DNA of 64,000 bases from Pseudomonas sp. Root71 (GTDB lineage Bacteria; Pseudomonadota; Gammaproteobacteria; Pseudomonadales; Pseudomonadaceae), in assembly GCF_001429045.1 (NCBI RefSeq), contig NZ_LMHY01000011.1, forward strand, positions 1,117-65,116. Direction: 5' to 3'. Position numbers and translations under genes: made by a program. Below, piece by piece: positions 33,387 through 44,335 of this stretch (position 1 is its first letter; the number at the start of each line of letters is the position of its first letter). The notes below the pieces were generated by a model, which saw only the letters and a program-made list of their open reading frames with translations, had not been told where the DNA came from and searched no databases.

Positions 33387-34061
33387 ATGCGCGACTACAA
33401 GTGGCTGAACGAGTATTGCTTGAACCGCTTCGGTTCGGCGGCTGAACTGGAAGCCCATCTGCCCGTTCCCAAGACCCCGGCGCAACTGCGCAAGATCAGC
33501 GACGATCGCTACCTCTCGACGATGGCGTTGCGGGTATTCCGTGCCGGGCTCAAGCACAGCCTGGTGGATGCCAAGTGGCCGGCCTTCGAAGAAGTGTTCT
33601 TCAGGTTCGACCCGGAAAAAGTCGTGCTGATGAGCGCCGAGCACCTTGAGCGCCTGATGCAGGACACGCGGATCATACGTCACTTGGGCAAGCTCAAGAG
33701 CGTGCCGCGCAATGCGCAGTTCATACTGGACGTGGCCCATGAAAAGGGCAGTTTCGGTGCGCTGATCGCCGATTGGCCGGTGACCGATATCGTCGGGCTC
33801 TGGACCTTCCTGAAAAAGCGCGGACATCAGTTGGGCGGGCTGTCAGCCCCGCGCTTCCTGCGCATGATCGGCAAGGACACCTTTGTACCGAGCTATGACG
33901 TGGTGGCGGCGCTGAATGCTCAGGACATCATCGACAAGGTGCCGAGCAGTCTGCGCGACCTGGCGTTGGTGCAGGACGTGTTCAACCAGTGGCATGAGGA
34001 AAGTGGCGGGCGGCCGATGAGCCAGATTTCGATGATGCTGGCTTATACCGTCAATCATTGA
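33387..34061 (+). CDS. DNA-3-methyladenine glycosylase I-like protein
   Basis: A 224-residue protein starting MRDYKWLNEYCL behind TCAGGAG. It has the helical HhH-glycosylase pattern of the Tag family: YLSTMALRVFRAGLKHSLVDAKWPAFEEVF (about 44-73), then TRIIRHLGKLKSVPRNA and LSAPRFLRMIGKDTFVPSYDV. Tag removes 3-methyladenine from DNA. However, this group lacks the zinc-binding Cys/His set of classical Tag, so it is a divergent branch. Specificity is uncertain. Confidence 0.75.
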   Translation: MRDYKWLNEYCLNRFGSAAELEAHLPVPKTPAQLRKISDDRYLSTMALRVFRAGLKHSLVDAKWPAFEEVFFRFDPEKVVLMSAEHLERLMQDTRIIRHLGKLKSVPRNAQFILDVAHEKGSFGALIADWPVTDIVGLWTFLKKRGHQLGGLSAPRFLRMIGKDTFVPSYDVVAALNAQDIIDKVPSSLRDLALVQDVFNQWHEESGGRPMSQISMMLAYTVNH

Positions 34062-34102
34062 GACCGAGTTGCCCCCTTCGCGAGCAAGTCGAAGGCGTCA
34101 GA

Positions 34103-34528
34103 TCAGGCGACGGAGGGTTCGCCTTCACCCGCCAGCTTTCGGTTCAACTGATACCGCCACCGCACATACAACAGCGCCGAGCAAAACACCGCCAGGCTCG
34201 CGCCCATCTCCAGCAAACCGAAGATCTGCCGGTTCGGGTCATAGGCAGCCAATGCGCCCTTGATGAAATAAAGGTTCACCACAAAGCACATCCACGAATG
34301 CCCGCGAGGGCTGCCGATGATCATCCCCGGTGCCAGAATCAGCAGTGGCACCAGCTCGATCAACAGGATCACCCAGGGGCGTGCCCCGTGCAGGTCGGCA
34401 ATCGCCAGGTAGTAAACACACAGCAATCCCACCAGGCCGAAAAAGCACAGCAGGCTGATGGCGCGCATCGCCTTGACCCGTGGTTCGAGCCATTCGAGGG
34501 CGGGCAGGATCTTCGGTTTCTTGGCCAC
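34103..34528 (-). CDS. DUF2069 inner membrane protein
   Basis: A 141-residue protein with about four membrane segments (AISLLCFFGLVGLLCVYYLAI, WVILLIELVPLLILAPGMIIG, HSWMCFVVNLYFIKGALAA, IFGLLEMGASLAVFCSALLYV). It matches the DUF2069 family, which has no known function. The GTG at 34528 is 1 base after the wrbA stop, indicating operon structure arsC-wrbA-this gene, an order conserved in Pseudomonas. Confidence 0.85.
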   Translation of the reverse strand: MAKKPKILPALEWLEPRVKAMRAISLLCFFGLVGLLCVYYLAIADLHGARPWVILLIELVPLLILAPGMIIGSPRGHSWMCFVVNLYFIKGALAAYDPNRQIFGLLEMGASLAVFCSALLYVRWRYQLNRKLAGEGEPSVA

Positions 34529-34529
34529 C

Positions 34530-35476
<947 letters not shown>

Positions 35477-35590
35477 GAGCGGGTCGCATCTTGCGTAAGG
35501 TGGCGGCTATTCTAACTGTGCAGCGCGCATTCCAGAACCGTGAGAGGCGATGGGTCGCAGGTGCATTCAATTTTTGACAAGGAACACGAC

Positions 35591-36058
35591 ATGACAAGGC
35601 GACTGGCAGCAGCATTGGCGATCATCGGAGCGTTGATGCTGGGGGGCTGCGGTAATGACTATGGCATCGACCAGGACGGTCATAAAATCGCCTCTGACCG
35701 CCTGGACGGAAAATGGCTGGTCCTCAACTACTGGGCAGAATGGTGCGGGCCTTGCCGTACGGAGATCCCGGAGTTGAACGCCCTGGCCGAGCAGCTCAAG
35801 GACAGGAAAATCGGTGTGTTCGGGGTCAACTTCGACAACGTTCAGGGGCAAGAGCTGAAGAGCGCGAGCGAGAAACTGGGGATCAGGTTCACCGTGCTGG
35901 CCCAGGACCCTTCCGAACTGTTCGAGCTGCCGCGCAGCGAGGCGTTGCCGGTGACCTACATCATCGATAACAAGGGCAAGGTACGTGAGCAGTTGATGGG
36001 TGAGCAGACGGCGGCGGGGGTGATGGCCAAGCTTGAGGCGTTGCAGGCGAAAAATTAA
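35591..36058 (+). CDS. TlpA-like thioredoxin lipoprotein
   Basis: A 155-residue protein. A lipoprotein signal peptide ends in the lipobox LGG-C20. The thioredoxin domain carries WCGPC (C52/C55) and the cis-Pro region EALPVTYIID. It is membrane-anchored in the periplasm and likely reduces disulfides or partner proteins there. It is divergent from arsC and followed by a REPIN. Confidence 0.9.
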   Translation: MTRRLAAALAIIGALMLGGCGNDYGIDQDGHKIASDRLDGKWLVLNYWAEWCGPCRTEIPELNALAEQLKDRKIGVFGVNFDNVQGQELKSASEKLGIRFTVLAQDPSELFELPRSEALPVTYIIDNKGKVREQLMGEQTAAGVMAKLEALQAKN

Positions 36059-36066
36059 AGCAAAAA

Positions 36067-36135
36067 GATCGCAGCCTGCGGCAGCTCCTACATGGATTGT
36101 CGTACACCCTGTAGGAGCTGCCGCAGGCTGCGATC
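36067..36135. repeat. Inverted REP pair, GTAGGAGCTG family (outward order)
   Basis: GATCGCAGCCTGCGGCAGCTCCTAC (36067-36091) and its complement (36111-36135) lie between the convergent TlpA-like and META genes. The order is opposite to that at 12453 and 48065. Confidence 0.93.
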
Positions 36136-36145
36136 TTTCAGGGGA

Positions 36146-36550
36146 TCAGCCCTCCTCAAGCCACCAACGCAGCGGCTTGCCTTCGGCTGGCCAGAAGCGC
36201 ATCTGCTCGATCGGGGAGACGTCCCAGCGCTGGACATTTTCCAGCGCCTGGAGGAAGCGTTTTTCCTGTTCCATCAGCGCTGGCGCGCACAGTTTGCGGG
36301 TGCTGCCGATTTTGCCGAAGGTCAGCTTGTGGCCTTCGAGGGTGTACGGTGCGAACCAGTGGTTGCAGCCGCCATTGCCGTAGGCCCGGCCGTCTTCGCC
36401 GAGGGTGATGGTCAGGTGGCTGTAGTCCATCAACGGCCGCTCGCCGATCCACTCCAGAATGTAGCTGCGGTTCTGTTGCAGTTGCACCGGCTCGGCGGCG
36501 CAACCCAGCAGGCTGGCGCCGACCATGGCGCTCAGAGCGAGGCGTTTCAT
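36146..36550 (-). CDS. META/HslJ-like lipoprotein
   Basis: A 134-residue protein with a lipoprotein signal (MKRLALSAMVGASLLGC, lipid Cys17). It has a META-domain core: WIGERPLMDYSHLTITLGEDGRAYGNGGCNHWFAPY, where the GGCN turn is diagnostic, and GKIGSTRKLCAPALMEQEKRFLQAL. Function is unknown, with an envelope location. Its ATG overlaps the previous gene's stop (TGATG). Confidence 0.82.
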   Translation of the reverse strand: MKRLALSAMVGASLLGCAAEPVQLQQNRSYILEWIGERPLMDYSHLTITLGEDGRAYGNGGCNHWFAPYTLEGHKLTFGKIGSTRKLCAPALMEQEKRFLQALENVQRWDVSPIEQMRFWPAEGKPLRWWLEEG

Positions 36551-36984
36551 CACGCAGGCTCCTGGCATTTCGGGCACAGGTGTTTCTCGCCGACGCTGGT
36601 CCAGCCCAGCTCGGCAATCCGCGCGGTGGCGGCAGGCTTTTCGGCCTTGTTGCCCAGCTTGGCATCGACGGCGAACTCGAAGCTCAGCTCTTTGGCGCAG
36701 CTGTCACAGTTCACTTGCCAGGTGTGGATGGCCAGTTCGCCGAACACCGGGCCACTGGCTACCGCGACCCATTGGCCGGGCGGGTTGATCAGGTGGCGAA
36801 CCGTTTCGACGGTCAGGCGCATGGACAAGTCCTTGGCACCCTTGAGGGTCACGACCAGCACGTCATTGTTGCGAATCGAACCACCGTTGCCGGTGACTTG
36901 ATAGCGCCCCGGCACCAGGGCGCGGCATTCGGTGAGGGTGTGTTGCGGGTTCATCAGGCTGTAGCGGAAATCGTGTTCGACCAT
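36550..36984 (-). CDS. Uncharacterised protein with two CxxC motifs
   Basis: A 144-residue cytoplasmic protein. GGAGG precedes the ATG at 36984. The first half is beta-rich. Two cysteine pairs, CDSC (about 105) and CPKC (near the C-terminus), suggest a zinc ribbon. No family is recognised with confidence. It is coupled to the META lipoprotein gene. Confidence 0.75.
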   Translation of the reverse strand: MVEHDFRYSLMNPQHTLTECRALVPGRYQVTGNGGSIRNNDVLVVTLKGAKDLSMRLTVETVRHLINPPGQWVAVASGPVFGELAIHTWQVNCDSCAKELSFEFAVDAKLGNKAEKPAATARIAELGWTSVGEKHLCPKCQEPA

Positions 36985-37061
36985 GGGTCCTCCAAATATG
37001 CGCGATATGCTAGCACGGGCTTGCACGCCGCATCGCGCAGGCAGATGACCTTCGATCCGTT

Positions 37062-38054
37062 TCAGTCTCCCGTCACCAGGTTTTCCGGGGTGCCCGCCGT
37101 CCAGGCTGCAATGTTGCGCAACGTGGTGGCGGCAATCGCATCCAGCGCTTCGCGGGTCAGGAAGGCCTGGTGCGCGGTGACGATCACGTTAGGAAAGGTC
37201 AGCAGCCGTGCCAGCACATCGTCTTGCAGTGGCAGGTCGGAGCGGTCCTCGAAGAACAACTGCGCTTCTTCCTCATACACATCCAGCCCCAGGTAACCCA
37301 GGCGACCGTCTTTCAAGGCATCGATCAGCGCCGGGGTGTCCACCAGGCCGCCACGCCCGGTATTGATCAGCATCGCACCCGGTTGCATGTGCGCCAGGGA
37401 CTCGCGGTTGATCAAGTGCTTGCTCTGCTCGTTGAGCGGGCAGTGCAGGCTGATGATCTGCGATTCGGCCAGCAGTTGCGGCAGGCTCAGGTAGCGAGCG
37501 CCGAGGGCTTCGACCTGTGGGTTGGGGTAGGGGTCGTAGGCCAGCAACTGGCAACCAAACCCGCTCATGATTTTGGCGAAGGTGGCACCAATCTGACCGG
37601 TGCCGACCACGCCGACGGTCTTGCCCACCAGGTCGAAACCGGTCAGCCCCTGCAGTCTGAAGTCCCCGTCTCGGGTGCGGTTGTAGGCGCGGGGCAAGCG
37701 GCGGTTGAGTGCGAGGATGAGCGCTACCGCATGTTCGGCCACCGCGTGGGGGGAATAAGCCGGGACGCGTACGATGGCCAGTCCCAGACGTTTTGCCGTC
37801 GGCAAGTCGACATGGTTGTAACCGGCCGAGCGCAGGGCGATCAGGCGCGTGCCTCCAGCGGCCAGGCGTTCGAGCACTGCCGCGCCGAGGTCATCATTGA
37901 TGAACGCGCAGACCGCTTCATACCCTTGGGCGAGCGCTACCGTGTCGAGGCTCAGGCGCGCAGGCTGAAATTGCAGCTCGATGCCGGCCGGCTGCCCGGC
38001 CGCGAGAAAACTGTCGCGGTCGTAGTTCTGGCTGCTGAAAAGAATCGTACGCAT
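37062..38054 (-). CDS. ldhA: Fermentative D-lactate dehydrogenase LdhA
   Basis: A 330-residue D-2-hydroxyacid dehydrogenase. The NAD-binding motif is VGVVGTGQIGATF. The catalytic Arg lies in NTGRGGLVD, Glu in LDVYEEE and His in TAHQAFLT. Length equals P. aeruginosa LdhA. AAGGAG precedes the ATG. It lies just downstream of gacS on the same strand, as in P. aeruginosa. It reduces pyruvate to D-lactate under low oxygen. Confidence 0.94.
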   Translation of the reverse strand: MRTILFSSQNYDRDSFLAAGQPAGIELQFQPARLSLDTVALAQGYEAVCAFINDDLGAAVLERLAAGGTRLIALRSAGYNHVDLPTAKRLGLAIVRVPAYSPHAVAEHAVALILALNRRLPRAYNRTRDGDFRLQGLTGFDLVGKTVGVVGTGQIGATFAKIMSGFGCQLLAYDPYPNPQVEALGARYLSLPQLLAESQIISLHCPLNEQSKHLINRESLAHMQPGAMLINTGRGGLVDTPALIDALKDGRLGYLGLDVYEEEAQLFFEDRSDLPLQDDVLARLLTFPNVIVTAHQAFLTREALDAIAATTLRNIAAWTAGTPENLVTGD

Positions 38055-38149
38055 GCGGTGCTCCTTGAAGGTGGCCTGCGCCGTTGAGCAAGCCGGCATT
38101 CGACAGTCGTCAGGTTAGCTCGCCGGCAACCCTTGGCGATTGCGCTGCA

Positions 38150-40903
38150 TCAAGCATTCATGCGCGCCTGGGCAGCCAGGCGATTGATTGCCCGGTCGAG
38201 CTCATCCAGTGCCACGCTGGCTTTCGGGTCCTGTTGCTTGAGCAGGGTTTCGCTGCGTTGGCAGGCCGCACGCAATTGCGGTACGCCGCAGTAACGCGTC
38301 GCGCCATGCAGGCGATGGACCCGTTCGATCAGGGCGTTGTGGTCGTTGCTTTGCTGAGCGAGGCGGATGGCTTCTCGGTCGGCTTCCAGGGACGCGAGCA
38401 GCATCGCCAGCATGTCTGCAGCCAGGTCAGCCTTGCCAGCGGCCAGGCGCAATCCTTCGTCGTGGTCGAGTACCATCAGGTCATGGGCACCCGCATGCCC
38501 ATCGCCTGCGCGCTCCGGGCTGTGATTGCGCAGCGCCAGGCCGCTCCACTTGAGCACCACCTGGGCCAATTGCCGCTCGCTGATCGGTTTGGTCAGGTAG
38601 TCGTCCATGCCGCTTTGCAGCAGCGCGCGTTTTTCGTTGGCCATGGCGTGGGCAGTGAGCGCCACGATCGGCAGCGGTGTGCAATGGCGCTCGCTTTCCC
38701 ACTGGCGGATTGCCTCGGTGCTCTGGCGGCCGTCCATGCCGGGCATTTGCACGTCCATCAGCACCAGATCGAATGTCTCGTTTTGCACTGCCTTGATGGC
38801 GGCATAACCGCTTTCCACCGCGAGCACCTTGGCGCCCATGTCTTCGAGCAGGGTCTGCACCAGCATCAGGTTGGCCGGATTGTCGTCGACGCAAAGCACC
38901 TTCGGGGCACGGCTGGACAACGGTTCGCCCGGCTCGCTGCGTATCGGTCGCGGGTTGATCAGGTCAGACAGGGCGCGTCGCAGCTTGCGGGTGCAAGCCG
39001 GTTTCGCCTGGAGCTGGCTGTGGGGGTTGGGCACGGAAAGATGGAACAGCGTCTGTTCCGTAGTCGGGCACAGCACCAACACCTTGCAGCCAAGATGCTC
39101 GAGGTCCCAGATGTGCTGGTTGAGGCGTTCCGGCGGCATGTCGTTACTGGTGATGCCGAGCACGGCAAGCTCGATCGCCTGGTCGGTCTGGTGGGCGGCG
39201 GTGACACCATTGGTCAGGTTTTCAAGGGTATTGAACGGTGTGGTGCTGAGGCCGCAGTCTTCCAGTTGATGCTGCAACGCCTGCCGCGCCAGCTCGTGGT
39301 TTTCCAGTACCGCCACCCGTCGCCCGAGCAAGGGCGCGCAGGGCAGGTCTTCGGCATCGTCGCGGGTTTTCGGCAGGCTCAGGCTGATCCAGAATTCCGA
39401 TCCTTCCCCAGGCGTGCTGTCGACGCCGATCTCACCGCCCATCTGTTCGACCAGGCGCTTGGAAATCACCAGGCCCAGGCCAGTACCGCCGGGTTGCCGC
39501 GACAGCGAGTTGTCGGCCTGGCTGAAGGCCTGGAACAGGGCGCGCACGTCCTGGTTCGACAGACCGATGCCGGTGTCCTGAATGCTGATGCGCAACTGCA
39601 CGGTGTCTTCGTGTTCTTCTTCGAGCATGGCGCGGGCGACGATGGTGCCTTCGCGGGTGAACTTGATCGCATTGCTCACCAGGTTCGTCAGGATCTGCTT
39701 GAGCCGCAGCGGGTCGCCCACCAGTGACAGTGGCGTGTCCCGGTACACCAGGCTCACCAGTTCCAGCTGTTTGGCGTGGGCGGCCGGGGCGAGGATGGTC
39801 AGGGTGTCCTGGAGCAGGTCGCGCAGGTTGAACGGAATATGGTCAAGCACCAGCTTGCCGGCCTCGATTTTCGAGAAGTCGAGAATCTCGTTGATGATCC
39901 CCAGCAGACTGTCGGCGGACTTTTCGATGGTACCCAGGTAGTCGAGCTGGCGTGGGGTGAGCTCGCTTTTTTGCAGCAGGTGGGTGAAGCCGAGAATGCC
40001 ATTGAGCGGTGTGCGGATTTCATGGCTCATGTTGGCCAGGAATTCGGACTTGATCCGGCTCGCTTCCAGGGCTTCCTTGCGCGCCAGGTCCAGCTCGATG
40101 TTCTGGATCTCGATGGTTTCCAGGTTCTGGCGCACGTCTTCGGTGGCCTGGTCGATGCTGTGCTGCAACTCTTCCTGGGCATTTTGCAGGGTGCCGGCCA
40201 TGCGGTTGATGCCCGAGGCCAGCTCGTCCAGCTCCTGACTGCCGAGGGGCGGCAGGCGGGTTTCCAGATGACCGTCCTTGAGCTGGGCCACGGCCTGCTT
40301 GATCTGGCTCAGCGGCTGATTGATCGTGCGCCCCATGCGCAGGGCCAGCAGTGCCGCACCCGTCAGTCCCGCAATGATCAGTATCAGGCTGGCGAACAGG
40401 CTGCGGTAGCCCCGCAACAGCATGCTGTTATGGGACAGTTCCAGTTCGACCCAGCCCAGCAGGCGGTCGGCTTCTTCGGGAATCACGTCCCCGGCCAGGT
40501 TGCGGTGTTTGCCGAATACCGGCAGCAAATAGCGGGTCGCATCGTTGCCACTGCGGCGCAGCATCTGCGTGCCACTGCCGGAGGGGGTCTGGTTGAGCAT
40601 GGTCGGGCCGGCGTGGGCCAGTAGCGTGCGATCAGGAGCCAGGAAGGTCACGGCTCGTACGTCGGTTTGTTCCAGGGCCTGGGTGGCAATGCGTTCGAGC
40701 AGTTCGTTGTCCTGATGGCCCATGGCGGGAGCCGCCAATGGCGCCAACTGCTCGGCGATCATTTCGCCACGCTGCATGAGCTGGATGTGCAGGTCCGCCT
40801 GTTGCATCCAGGTAAAATACCCCCCCAGCACCAACGCCATCAGGCTGGTTGGCAATAGGGTCAGCAACAGCACGCGGCCTTTGATTCCCAGTTTCTTGAG
40901 CAC
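38150..40903 (-). CDS. gacS: Hybrid sensor kinase GacS
   Basis: A 917-residue tripartite kinase, the length known for P. fluorescens GacS. The start is GTG with GGAGAG upstream ([20 protein letters not shown]). TM1 is followed by a periplasmic sensor (about 40-165), TM2 and HAMP. The kinase core has H294 ([11 protein letters not shown]). A receiver carries Asp in [12 protein letters not shown] and a C-terminal HPt domain has His in [11 protein letters not shown]. GacS phosphorylates GacA to switch on Rsm small RNAs, secondary metabolism and biofilm traits. No truncation is seen; gacS mutations are common in cultured pseudomonads. Confidence 0.97.
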   Translation of the reverse strand: MLKKLGIKGRVLLLTLLPTSLMALVLGGYFTWMQQADLHIQLMQRGEMIAEQLAPLAAPAMGHQDNELLERIATQALEQTDVRAVTFLAPDRTLLAHAGPTMLNQTPSGSGTQMLRRSGNDATRYLLPVFGKHRNLAGDVIPEEADRLLGWVELELSHNSMLLRGYRSLFASLILIIAGLTGAALLALRMGRTINQPLSQIKQAVAQLKDGHLETRLPPLGSQELDELASGINRMAGTLQNAQEELQHSIDQATEDVRQNLETIEIQNIELDLARKEALEASRIKSEFLANMSHEIRTPLNGILGFTHLLQKSELTPRQLDYLGTIEKSADSLLGIINEILDFSKIEAGKLVLDHIPFNLRDLLQDTLTILAPAAHAKQLELVSLVYRDTPLSLVGDPLRLKQILTNLVSNAIKFTREGTIVARAMLEEEHEDTVQLRISIQDTGIGLSNQDVRALFQAFSQADNSLSRQPGGTGLGLVISKRLVEQMGGEIGVDSTPGEGSEFWISLSLPKTRDDAEDLPCAPLLGRRVAVLENHELARQALQHQLEDCGLSTTPFNTLENLTNGVTAAHQTDQAIELAVLGITSNDMPPERLNQHIWDLEHLGCKVLVLCPTTEQTLFHLSVPNPHSQLQAKPACTRKLRRALSDLINPRPIRSEPGEPLSSRAPKVLCVDDNPANLMLVQTLLEDMGAKVLAVESGYAAIKAVQNETFDLVLMDVQMPGMDGRQSTEAIRQWESERHCTPLPIVALTAHAMANEKRALLQSGMDDYLTKPISERQLAQVVLKWSGLALRNHSPERAGDGHAGAHDLMVLDHDEGLRLAAGKADLAADMLAMLLASLEADREAIRLAQQSNDHNALIERVHRLHGATRYCGVPQLRAACQRSETLLKQQDPKASVALDELDRAINRLAAQARMNA

Positions 40904-41118
40904 GCATCTCTCCTGCATCCCGCTATTTATAGAGCTGTACATGCATCCGCCATGCACCACTTGCGCAGTGTAGCGATTTGCTCGCGGGCAATCCTCGTAA
41001 AAATGGTGCCGTCATTCGTCGGCCCGAATGACTTAATGGCGATATGGACAAACGGTGGGTTGCCCCTGGCGAGGCAATCTTGAATAATTGCTCAACTGAG
41101 AATTATTTGCAGATAGTC

Positions 41119-41838
41119 ATGGCTCCCATCACTGCCGCTCTCCCCCGAATCCTGTCCATCGAAGACGACCTTGTGCTCGGCGCCTACGTGCATGAGCATC
41201 TGGACCGTAGCGGTTTCCAGGTGACCTGGTGCCAGAACGGCCGGGAAGGCCTGGATATTGCCCGCAGGGAAGCTTTCGACGTGGTGCTGATGGATATTCT
41301 GCTGCCAGGCATGGACGGCCTGGCGGTGCTGACCCAATTGCGCCAGAGCCATTCCACCCCGGTGTTGTTGATGTCGGCCCTCGGTGCCGAGGCCGATCGC
41401 ATCAGCGGCTTTCGACTGGGGGCCGATGATTACCTGCCAAAGCCCTTCAGCATGGTGGAGTTGGGGGTACGCATCGAAGCCATTCTGCGGCGGGTGGCAC
41501 TCGACCGCCGTCCCGCACCCGCGGTGCCGGCCCCATCGATGGACAGCCTGCGTTTCGACGATGAAAGCTACGAGGTCTTTTATGGCGAACAGGCCGGTGG
41601 CTTGACCCGCAGCGAGTATCGGTTGCTGGAGACGCTGCACCGCAGCGCCGACGAAGTACTGAGCAAAGCCTTCCTTTATCAACAGGTGCTGCAACGCGGT
41701 TACGCGGCCCATGACCGCAGCCTGGACATGCACATCAGCCAGATCCGCCGCAAGCTCAAGGCCATTGGCTACACCGAGCGCGAAGTACGCACGGTATGGG
41801 GCAAGGGCTACATCCTGAGCCACGCTGATGAAGTGTAA
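41119..41838 (+). CDS. OmpR-family response regulator (PirR-like)
   Basis: A 239-residue regulator. The receiver has ED/D in LSIEDDLVL, phospho-acceptor Asp in VLMDILLPGMDG and Lys in YLPKPF. The winged helix is at about 140-236 (GGLTRSEYRLLETL, DRSLDMHISQIRRKL). The start MAPITAALP is preferred by homology although its ribosome-binding site is poor; an ATG at 41044 is the alternative. It overlaps its kinase by 11 bases. In P. aeruginosa the pair at this locus is PA0929-0930 (PirRS), beside the siderophore receptor gene pirA, which is absent here. Confidence 0.83.
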   Translation: MAPITAALPRILSIEDDLVLGAYVHEHLDRSGFQVTWCQNGREGLDIARREAFDVVLMDILLPGMDGLAVLTQLRQSHSTPVLLMSALGAEADRISGFRLGADDYLPKPFSMVELGVRIEAILRRVALDRRPAPAVPAPSMDSLRFDDESYEVFYGEQAGGLTRSEYRLLETLHRSADEVLSKAFLYQQVLQRGYAAHDRSLDMHISQIRRKLKAIGYTEREVRTVWGKGYILSHADEV

Positions 41839-43249
41839 CTTGCCCGGCAGGCATTCGCTGTTCTGGAAACTGGCCTGTCTATTGGTCGCTTTCTGCCTGC
41901 TGATGATCTGGCTGAGTTGGTCCTGGGGCCGTTACATGGAGCAGCGCAACCAGTTCCTCTCCGATGAGGCCCGCGGCACCCTGGCGCGCTACGCCGCCGA
42001 AGCCGAGCAGGTCTGGCAGCAGCGCCAGAGCGCTGGTGTCGATGACTGGCTGCAAGGCATGCATCAGCGGGAAAAAGGCTGGGTCGGTGTCATCGGTGGT
42101 GATTTGCAGTCCTTGAGCAACCAATCGCTGACGGACAAGGAAGTCGAACGCCTGACCTTTTTGCGCGGCCTCGATTGGCCCATCCACAAGAAAGGTCGGC
42201 CGTGGATGCGCATACCGTTTCCCGGTGACCCGTCCGCCGGCAGCCTTGTGATCGAGCTGCCCAAGCGCTTTGTACCCGGGCGTTATCGGGTGTTCTGGCG
42301 GGTGATCACCAACGGCGTGATTCCGGGATTGTTCACCTTGCTGCTATGCGTCGGGCTGTATCGCCTGTTGGTGGTCCCGCTCAATCACTTGCGCGCGCAG
42401 GCCAATGCCTGGCGTGCCGATCAACTGAACGTACGGCTGTCGGCCCGGACCACCAATCGATCGGATGAGCTGGGTGAGTTGGGTCGGGCGTTCGATCACA
42501 TGTCCGAACGCCTGCAAAGTACTGTAGCCCTGCAGCAGCAACTGCTGCGCGACCTGTCCCACGAATTGCGCACGCCCTTGAGCCGACTGCGGGTGGCCAG
42601 TGAAAGCGAGCAGGGGCTGGAGCCATTGCGCGAGCGCATCGGGCGTGAGGTCGATGGCATGCAGCGCCTGGTGGAAGACACGCTGCAACTGGCGTGGCTC
42701 GATACCGAGCGCACCCGATTGCCCGACGAAGCGATCCAGATCCAGGCCCTGTGGGAAATGCTCACGGAAAACGCCTGCTATGAAAGTGGCTGGCCCGATA
42801 CGCAGTTTCAATGCACGGTGGATTCATCCTGCTGGGTTCGCGGTCATCTCAACACCCTGGCCCAGGCATTGGAAAACATTCTGCGCAATGCGATTCGGCA
42901 TTCACCGGCCGCAGGCATTGTCCAATTGGGTGGTCGTCGTGATGGCGATTTCTGGCACCTGTGGCTGGAAGATCACGGCGGCGGCGTGGCGCAAGCGGAT
43001 CTGGAGCGGATCTTCCTGCCGTTCACCCGGCTCGACGGTTCGCGGCCGGGGGACGGTGGATTCGGGCTGGGCTTGAGTATCGCCCGCAATGCGGTGCAGC
43101 GTCAGGGCGGACAGCTGTGGGCGCAGAACACCGGGACCGGGTTGCGCCTGAATATGCGCTTGTTGGCGGATGTTAATAGCGCCAGTGCCGACGCCTTCGC
43201 GAGCAAGCCCGCTCCCACATTGGGCGTGTTCCAACCGCAAAACGTATGA
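41828..43249 (+). CDS. Sensor histidine kinase (PirS-like) with REP-derived C-terminus
   Basis: A 473-residue kinase. TM1 is at about 13-33, the periplasmic region at 35-160 and TM2 at about 163-180. HAMP, the H box (LSHELRTPLSRLRV), N box (NILRNAIRHS), G1 (EDHGGGVA) and G2 (GGFGLGLSIA) follow. The kinase fold ends near LRLNMRLLAD. The last residues include AFASKPAPTLG, the translation of a REP element (43193-43220), so a REP lies inside the 3' coding end. Confidence 0.87.
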   Translation: MKCNLPGRHSLFWKLACLLVAFCLLMIWLSWSWGRYMEQRNQFLSDEARGTLARYAAEAEQVWQQRQSAGVDDWLQGMHQREKGWVGVIGGDLQSLSNQSLTDKEVERLTFLRGLDWPIHKKGRPWMRIPFPGDPSAGSLVIELPKRFVPGRYRVFWRVITNGVIPGLFTLLLCVGLYRLLVVPLNHLRAQANAWRADQLNVRLSARTTNRSDELGELGRAFDHMSERLQSTVALQQQLLRDLSHELRTPLSRLRVASESEQGLEPLRERIGREVDGMQRLVEDTLQLAWLDTERTRLPDEAIQIQALWEMLTENACYESGWPDTQFQCTVDSSCWVRGHLNTLAQALENILRNAIRHSPAAGIVQLGGRRDGDFWHLWLEDHGGGVAQADLERIFLPFTRLDGSRPGDGGFGLGLSIARNAVQRQGGQLWAQNTGTGLRLNMRLLADVNSASADAFASKPAPTLGVFQPQNV

Positions 43250-43307
43250 TCACCCCGGTACCCTGTGGGAGCGGCGGTGCGGCGATCCGACTTGCCCGCG
43301 AAGAGGC
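43193..43307. repeat. REP element inside 3' coding end plus degenerate partner
   Basis: CTTCGCGAGCAAGCCCGCTCCCACA (43196-43220) is a full REP copy within the kinase gene. A diverged copy (TGTGGGAGCGGCGGTGC...CTTGCCCGCGAAGAGGCC, 43264-43307) follows after the stop, giving a decayed REPIN. Confidence 0.82.
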
Positions 43308-43432
43308 CCTCATGTTCACCGCAAAATATCTGCTTATTCCCATAAACCATAAGCACCACACTTTGCGTGATATGGCCTGGGAACGTTTGCCGGTATGATA
43401 GTCGCCCCCGCAGTCTGGATTGCGAATACGCC

Positions 43433-44335
43433 ATGACCTTGCAGTACCCAACCATCGCCGATTGCGTCGGCAACACTCCGCTGGTCCGTTTGCAGCGCCT
43501 GCCCGGCGCCACCAGCAATACCCTATTGCTCAAGCTCGAAGGGAACAACCCGGCGGGTTCGGTCAAGGACCGGCCGGCGCTGTCGATGATCACCCGCGCC
43601 GAACTGCGCGGGCAGATCCACGCCGGCGATACGCTGATCGAGGCGACCTCGGGCAACACCGGGATCGCCCTGGCCATGGCCGCTGCGATCAAGGGTTACA
43701 AGATGATCCTGATCATGCCGGACAACTCCAGTGCCGAGCGCAAGGCAGCCATGACGGCCTATGGCGCCGAGCTGATTCTGGTCAGTCAGGAGCAGGGCAT
43801 GGAAGGCGCCCGTGATCTGGCGCAGAAAATGGAAGCCGAAGGTCGCGGCAAGGTGCTGGACCAGTTCGCCAACGGTGATAACCCCGAGGCGCACTACACC
43901 ACCACCGGCCCGGAAATCTGGCGCCAGACCCAGGGCACCATCACCCATTTCGTCAGCTCCATGGGCACCACCGGCACCATCATGGGTGTGTCGCGCTACT
44001 TGAAAGAGCAGAACGACAACGTGCAGATCATCGGTCTGCAACCGATGGAAGGCTCGGCGATCCCGGGTATCCGCCGCTGGCCTCAGGAATACCTGCCGAA
44101 GATCTACCAGGCCGACCGCGTGGACCGGATCGTCGACATGGCCCAAAGCGAAGCCGAAGACGTGACCCGTCGTCTGGCCCGCGAAGAAGGCATTTTCTGT
44201 GGCGTGTCCTCGGGCGGTGCCGTGGCGGCCATGCTGCGCCTGTCCAAAGAAGTTGAAAACGCGGTGATCGTCGCGATCATCTGCGACCGTGGCGACCGTT
44301 ACCTGTCGACCGGCATTTTCGACGCGCCCAACTGA
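43433..44335 (+). CDS. cysM: Cysteine synthase B CysM
   Basis: A 300-residue PLP enzyme. K45 in [12 protein letters not shown] is the Schiff-base lysine. [13 protein letters not shown] is the substrate loop and a [13 protein letters not shown] stretch binds phosphate. It makes cysteine or sulfocysteine from O-acetylserine. Its TGA shares a base with the ATG of rlmD (TGATG). Its place between the kinase pair and rlmD-relA matches P. aeruginosa. Confidence 0.95.
   Translation: MTLQYPTIADCVGNTPLVRLQRLPGATSNTLLLKLEGNNPAGSVKDRPALSMITRAELRGQIHAGDTLIEATSGNTGIALAMAAAIKGYKMILIMPDNSSAERKAAMTAYGAELILVSQEQGMEGARDLAQKMEAEGRGKVLDQFANGDNPEAHYTTTGPEIWRQTQGTITHFVSSMGTTGTIMGVSRYLKEQNDNVQIIGLQPMEGSAIPGIRRWPQEYLPKIYQADRVDRIVDMAQSEAEDVTRRLAREEGIFCGVSSGGAVAAMLRLSKEVENAVIVAIICDRGDRYLSTGIFDAPN

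Noticed and set aside
38150..40903. Inactivating mutation in gacS
   Set aside because: The frame is full length, with all three phosphotransfer domains intact.
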